This document shows, piece by piece, positions 24,116 through 26,755 of a DNA stretch of 26,755 nucleotides. The position numbers were made by a program, and so were the translations under genes. The stretch's first letter is position 1; each line of letters begins with the position of its first letter. Source of the stretch: Mailhella massiliensis (lineage in GTDB: Bacteria; Desulfobacterota; Desulfovibrionia; Desulfovibrionales; Desulfovibrionaceae); contig NZ_DYZA01000044.1 of assembly GCF_020741395.1 (NCBI RefSeq), positions 1-26,755 on the forward strand, read 5' to 3'. A model generated the notes under the pieces. The model did no database searches, was not told the origin of the DNA, and saw nothing but the letters and a program-made list of their open reading frames with translations.

Positions 24116-24143
24116 AAAAAAGCCCGGGCGCAGAAGGCCCGGG
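24116..24143 (-). terminator. Rho-independent terminator of upp
   Basis: On the - strand CCCGGGC (24143-24137), 7-nt loop, GCCCGGG (24129-24123), then a C and six T (plus-strand A at 24116-24121). About 25 nt after the upp stop. Confidence 0.88.
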
Positions 24144-24167
24144 TTGTCTTTCATATAGGGAAGGGAG

Positions 24168-24794
24168 TTATTTCGTGCCGAAAATACGGTCGCCCGCGTC
24201 GCCCAGGCCGGGAAGTATGTAGCCCTTGTCGTTGAGGCAGGAGTCCAGGGCTGCAATATAGATTTCCACATCAGGGTGTTTGTCGAGCACGGCTTTCACT
24301 CCTTCGGGAGCGGCCACAAGATTAAGGGAGCTGATATTGGTGCAACCGCTTTCCTTGAGTACGTCTATGGCAGCGATGAGGGAACCGCCCGTGGCCAGCA
24401 TGGGATCGAGAATGAAGGCTACACGCTGATCAATGCGGCGGGCCAGCTTCTTGTAGTATTCCACCGGTTCCAGCGTTTCTTCGTTGCGGTACAGGCCGAG
24501 CACGCTGATCTTTGCGCCGGGTACCATGTCGAGCACACCTTCCATAAGTCCCAGCCCTGCGCGCAGTATGGGGACGATGGTGATCATTTTTCCTGCGAGA
24601 TAGTCTACTTCCACCTGGCCGGCCCAGCCCTTGACCATCTTTTTTTCCGTGGGGAGGTTTTTGGTGGCTTCGTAGGTGAGCAGACGTGCGACTTCCTTGG
24701 CCAGCATGCGGAATTCGCTGGTGGAAGTGCTTTCCTTGCGGAGCAGGCCTAGTTTGTGCCGGATGAGGGGATGGTCGACGATATGAAGAGCCAT
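24168..24794 (-). CDS. upp: Uracil phosphoribosyltransferase
   Basis: 208 aa, standard length. It converts uracil and PRPP to UMP in pyrimidine salvage. The motifs are HPLIRHKLGLLRKESTS at the N-terminus, IVPILRAGLGLMEG, the PRPP loop ILDPMLATGGSLIAAID, and the uracil-binding C-terminal end YILPGLGDAGDRIFGTK. ATG 24794 is chosen: AAGGA lies ~8 nt upstream and MALHIVDHPLI matches the family N-terminus. It is monocistronic, with its own promoter and terminator. Confidence 0.96.
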   Translation of the reverse strand: MALHIVDHPLIRHKLGLLRKESTSTSEFRMLAKEVARLLTYEATKNLPTEKKMVKGWAGQVEVDYLAGKMITIVPILRAGLGLMEGVLDMVPGAKISVLGLYRNEETLEPVEYYKKLARRIDQRVAFILDPMLATGGSLIAAIDVLKESGCTNISSLNLVAAPEGVKAVLDKHPDVEIYIAALDSCLNDKGYILPGLGDAGDRIFGTK

Positions 24795-24852
24795 GGCGAA
24801 TATCCTTGTTTGAAAGAAACGCGGGATGCACAGAGGACACAACTATGTTGCC

Positions 24853-24881
24853 GTTATAGCCGGGGCTTTTCAAGGCGTCAA
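24853..24881 (-). promoter_or_regulatory. Predicted promoter of upp
   Basis: On the - strand TTGACG (24881-24876), 17-bp spacer, TATAAC (24858-24853). The leader would be ~50 nt. Confidence 0.7.
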
Positions 24882-24893
24882 GGCGCGTCTTCC

Positions 24894-24914
24894 AAGCATC
24901 TCGCCGAGATGCTT
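24894..24914. promoter_or_regulatory. 21-bp palindrome upstream of the upp promoter
   Basis: AAGCATCTCG (24894-24903), one C, then its exact complement (24905-24914). It lies 12 bp upstream of the upp -35. No T tract follows on either strand, so a regulator site is more likely than a terminator; a stem-loop with a 5-nt loop is also possible. Confidence 0.5.
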
Positions 24915-25100
24915 CCATTTTCCGCATATGTTCCGCCATACGTTGAGCAGAAGGGGCCGTCGGGGGAGATGGTTCTCCGTCCGGTGCCGTAAGGTTTTTA
25001 GAGGGGAAAAGACGATGTGTATCGGCTGGGGAGTCCATAAGAGGCCGTGGATTTTGCTATGTATGCTTGAAGCAACGGGTAAGCGGGAAGGGACCGATAT

Positions 25101-25135
25101 AAAAAGCCCGGGCGCTTTTGCGACCCGGGCTTTTT
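25101..25135. terminator. Terminator of the dsr operon (two-way)
   Basis: AAAAAGCCCGGG (25101-25112) and CCCGGGCTTTTT (25124-25135) form a 12-bp stem, extended inside by CGC/GCG around TTTT. On the - strand it lies 32 nt after the dsrP stop and ends in five T. Confidence 0.9.
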
Positions 25136-25167
25136 ATCAGATTGCGCCGGAAGAACCGGTGGGAGGC

Positions 25168-26346
25168 CTATTCGGCAAGCTCGAAGGGCTCACCGCCTTC
25201 GCGTTTCATTTCCAGCGCGATTTTCCACAGCAGGGTAATGACCAGCGCGCCCACGGCGAAGATGCCGAGGCCGATGGAGACTTCCCAGAACGTGGGAGTG
25301 TAGACTTCGTAGGTCTCATAGGGAGTGGGGGAGAAGCCGCCGATGAGCAGGCCGAGGCCCTTGTCGATCCAGGAGGCTATGATGAGCATGACAAGTGCCC
25401 AGGGCAGGATCTTCATATTGTTGCGGTACTTGGGAATCGCCAGAAGGAAGATGCTGGCGAAAGCGAGCACTACGGCAAACCACATCCAGCCGTTCAGCCA
25501 CACGCTGAGCCCTTCATGTCCGCAGAAGATAAACACGATGGGATGAGCGTGGCCGGGGATACCGCTGTAGAAGGCAGTGAACAGTTCCAGCACATAGAAG
25601 AACATGTTCAGGCCCATGGCGTAGGCGATGGTGATGGACAGGGACTTCACCACGGCCTTGCCGGGATCGAAGCCGGTGAGGCGCTTCAGAAGCAGCAGGG
25701 AGAGCAGCAGAATGGAGGGGCCTGCGCAGAAGGCGGAGGCCAGGAAGCGGGCGGCCATGATGGCGGAAAGCCAGTAATGGCGGCCGGGCAGGCCGGCGTA
25801 CAGGAAGGCCGTGACGGTGTGGATGGAGAAAGCCCAGAAGATGGATATGACGACGAGCACCTTCACCCAGCGGGGCACGGCCACATGGCGGCTTTCATGT
25901 TCCAGCGAGGTCCAGCCGATGACCGCATTCAGGAGGAGATAGCCGCAGAGCACTGTGGCATCCCAGAACATGACGGAATTCGGCGTGGGGTGCAGGATGA
26001 TGTTCAAGACGCGCTGCGGCTGGCCCATATCCACTACGATGAACAGCATGCACATGATCACCGCGCCGATGGCGAGAAATTCTGCAAACACGATAACGCG
26101 ATGATACGGATGATAGTGGTGGAAAGTGGCGGGCAGCACCAGCATCACGGCCGCGGCGGCCACGCCCACCAGATAGGTGAACTGGGCAATGTAGAAGCCC
26201 CAAGACGTGTTGCGGGTAAGGCCGGTCATCTGCAGGCCGTAGATGAGCTGGAACACATAGACGATGAAGGCATAGCCTATAATGGCCAGCAGGAAGAGCA
26301 GCCACAGATAATATTTGGGAGAACCCTTGAGAACTTTTTCAACCAT
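25168..26346 (-). CDS. dsrP: DsrP, NrfD-like membrane subunit of the DsrMKJOP complex
   Basis: 392 aa integral membrane protein with about ten hydrophobic helices, of the NrfD/PsrC quinone-interacting family. It starts MVEKVLKGSPKYYLWLLFLL. It keeps features typical of DsrP, including GFYIAQFTYLVGVAAAAVM, FHHYHPYHRVIVFAEFLA and PIVFIFCGHEGLSVWLNGWMW. In DsrMKJOP it exchanges electrons with menaquinone and the periplasmic Fe-S protein DsrO, feeding dissimilatory sulfite reduction. AGGAGG is 6 nt before the ATG. It follows dsrO by 9 nt and is the last gene of the operon. Confidence 0.9.
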   Translation of the reverse strand: MVEKVLKGSPKYYLWLLFLLAIIGYAFIVYVFQLIYGLQMTGLTRNTSWGFYIAQFTYLVGVAAAAVMLVLPATFHHYHPYHRVIVFAEFLAIGAVIMCMLFIVVDMGQPQRVLNIILHPTPNSVMFWDATVLCGYLLLNAVIGWTSLEHESRHVAVPRWVKVLVVISIFWAFSIHTVTAFLYAGLPGRHYWLSAIMAARFLASAFCAGPSILLLSLLLLKRLTGFDPGKAVVKSLSITIAYAMGLNMFFYVLELFTAFYSGIPGHAHPIVFIFCGHEGLSVWLNGWMWFAVVLAFASIFLLAIPKYRNNMKILPWALVMLIIASWIDKGLGLLIGGFSPTPYETYEVYTPTFWEVSIGLGIFAVGALVITLLWKIALEMKREGGEPFELAE

Positions 26347-26355
26347 GGTTCCCTC

Positions 26356-26755
26356 CTAGATGATGTAATAGACGCCGGGATCGGTGCCCAGTTCGGGCTT
26401 GCGGCGAATACTGAAGTTCTTGGCGAGTACACGGCGGACGATGGAGTTCGGGTCATTGAGATCGCCGAACATGATGGCGCCGTTGGAAGCCTCGACACAG
26501 GCGGGCATGAGGCCCTTTTCCAGCCTTTCGGCACAGAAGGTGCACTTTTCCACTACGCCGCGCATACGGGTGGGATAGGCGGGATTCAGGTCCTTGATGA
26601 AGGGACGGGGATCCTGGAAGTTGAAGCTTCTGGAGCCGTAGGGGCAGGCGGCCATGCAGAAGCGGCAGCCCACGCAGCGGTGATAGTCGATGGCCACGAG
26701 GCCGTCACCGGTCTTGTAGGTGGCGCCGGCGGGGCAGACACGCACGCAGGAGGGA
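26356..26755 (-). CDS. dsrO: DsrO, Fe-S subunit of the DsrMKJOP complex (C-terminal part)
   Basis: Partial: the reading frame runs off the right edge, so the start and the expected Tat signal are outside. The 132 residues seen begin PSCVRVCPAGATYK and have ferredoxin-type motifs CVGCRFCMAACPYG and KCTFCAERLEKGLMPACVEA. The end SIRRKPELGTDPGVYYII is typical of DsrO. It is a periplasmic electron carrier between DsrJ/DsrP and the rest of the complex. The last motif lacks the usual closing Cys-Pro, reading CVEASNGAI. Cotranscribed with dsrP. Confidence 0.88.
   Translation of the reverse strand, partial: PSCVRVCPAGATYKTGDGLVAIDYHRCVGCRFCMAACPYGSRSFNFQDPRPFIKDLNPAYPTRMRGVVEKCTFCAERLEKGLMPACVEASNGAIMFGDLNDPNSIVRRVLAKNFSIRRKPELGTDPGVYYII

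Larger units (their letters stand above)
24795..25167. other. Intergenic region between dsrP and upp
   Basis: 373 bp. It holds, on the - strand, the terminator after dsrP (25101-25135), a 21-bp palindrome (24894-24914) and the upp promoter (24853-24881). Between 24915 and 25100 I see no gene or clear structure. Confidence 0.65.

Noticed and set aside
23669..24158. Open frames of about 100 codons on the + strand in the upp-glycosyltransferase gap
   Set aside because: Arg/Gly-rich composition, no ribosome-binding site, no recognisable domain; they look like chance frames in GC-rich DNA.
24430..25038. - strand frame starting at 25038 upstream of upp
   Set aside because: It runs out of frame through upp and covers the upp promoter; no ribosome-binding site or domain.
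24117..25115. 15-bp identity (AAAAAGCCCGGGCGC) shared by the upp and dsrP terminators, considered as a dispersed repeat
   Set aside because: Both are independent terminator stems built on GCCCGGG plus an A/T run; similarity stops at the loop.

Overview
The window looks like ordinary chromosome from a sulfite- or sulfate-respiring member of the Desulfovibrionaceae (a Desulfovibrio, Bilophila or Mailhella-like organism). The evidence is the end of a DsrMKJOP respiratory operon (dsrO, dsrP) at the right edge, a periplasmic Tat-exported [NiFe] hydrogenase with its own maturation protease, LptD, Lnt and a family 9 glycosyltransferase that show a Gram-negative LPS outer membrane, and GC-rich coding DNA. 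The family assignment is inference from gene content; no search was run.

Layout. At 38-1916 (-) lies RNase J with a structured 3' region and a strong terminator. It is divergent from the manganese exporter mntP (2040-2609, +), and the two promoters share one palindrome. pyrK-pyrD (2698-4466, +) encode a class 1B dihydroorotate dehydrogenase and converge on alanine racemase (4555-5667, -) through a two-way terminator. From 5858 to 14076 the + strand carries lptD, comM, lnt, prfB, a HU/IHF-type gene and xth. prfB needs the +1 programmed frameshift at codon 26. xth converges on tRNA-His (14237-14313, -). murA starts at a TTG at 14385 and is followed by comEC. From 18552 to the right edge everything is on the - strand: hydrogenase protease (hynC), hydrogenase large and small subunits (hynB, hynA), a glycosyltransferase, upp, dsrP and a partial dsrO.

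How the genes fit together. lptD, lnt, murA, alr and the glycosyltransferase build the envelope. pyrK-pyrD and upp cover pyrimidine synthesis and uracil salvage. comM and comEC are both natural-transformation genes. HynAB would oxidise periplasmic H2, HynC trims the large subunit, and DsrMKJOP passes quinone or periplasmic electrons towards dissimilatory sulfite reduction.

I found no phage, insertion sequence, CRISPR array, toxin-antitoxin pair, defence island or clearly new multigene system. The points of most interest are small: a four-copy 7-residue tandem repeat expansion inside MurA, a palindrome lying on the hydrogenase promoter, a palindrome shared by the rnj/mntP promoters, alternative hairpins downstream of rnj, and several gene-free gaps of 370-600 bp in the - strand half.
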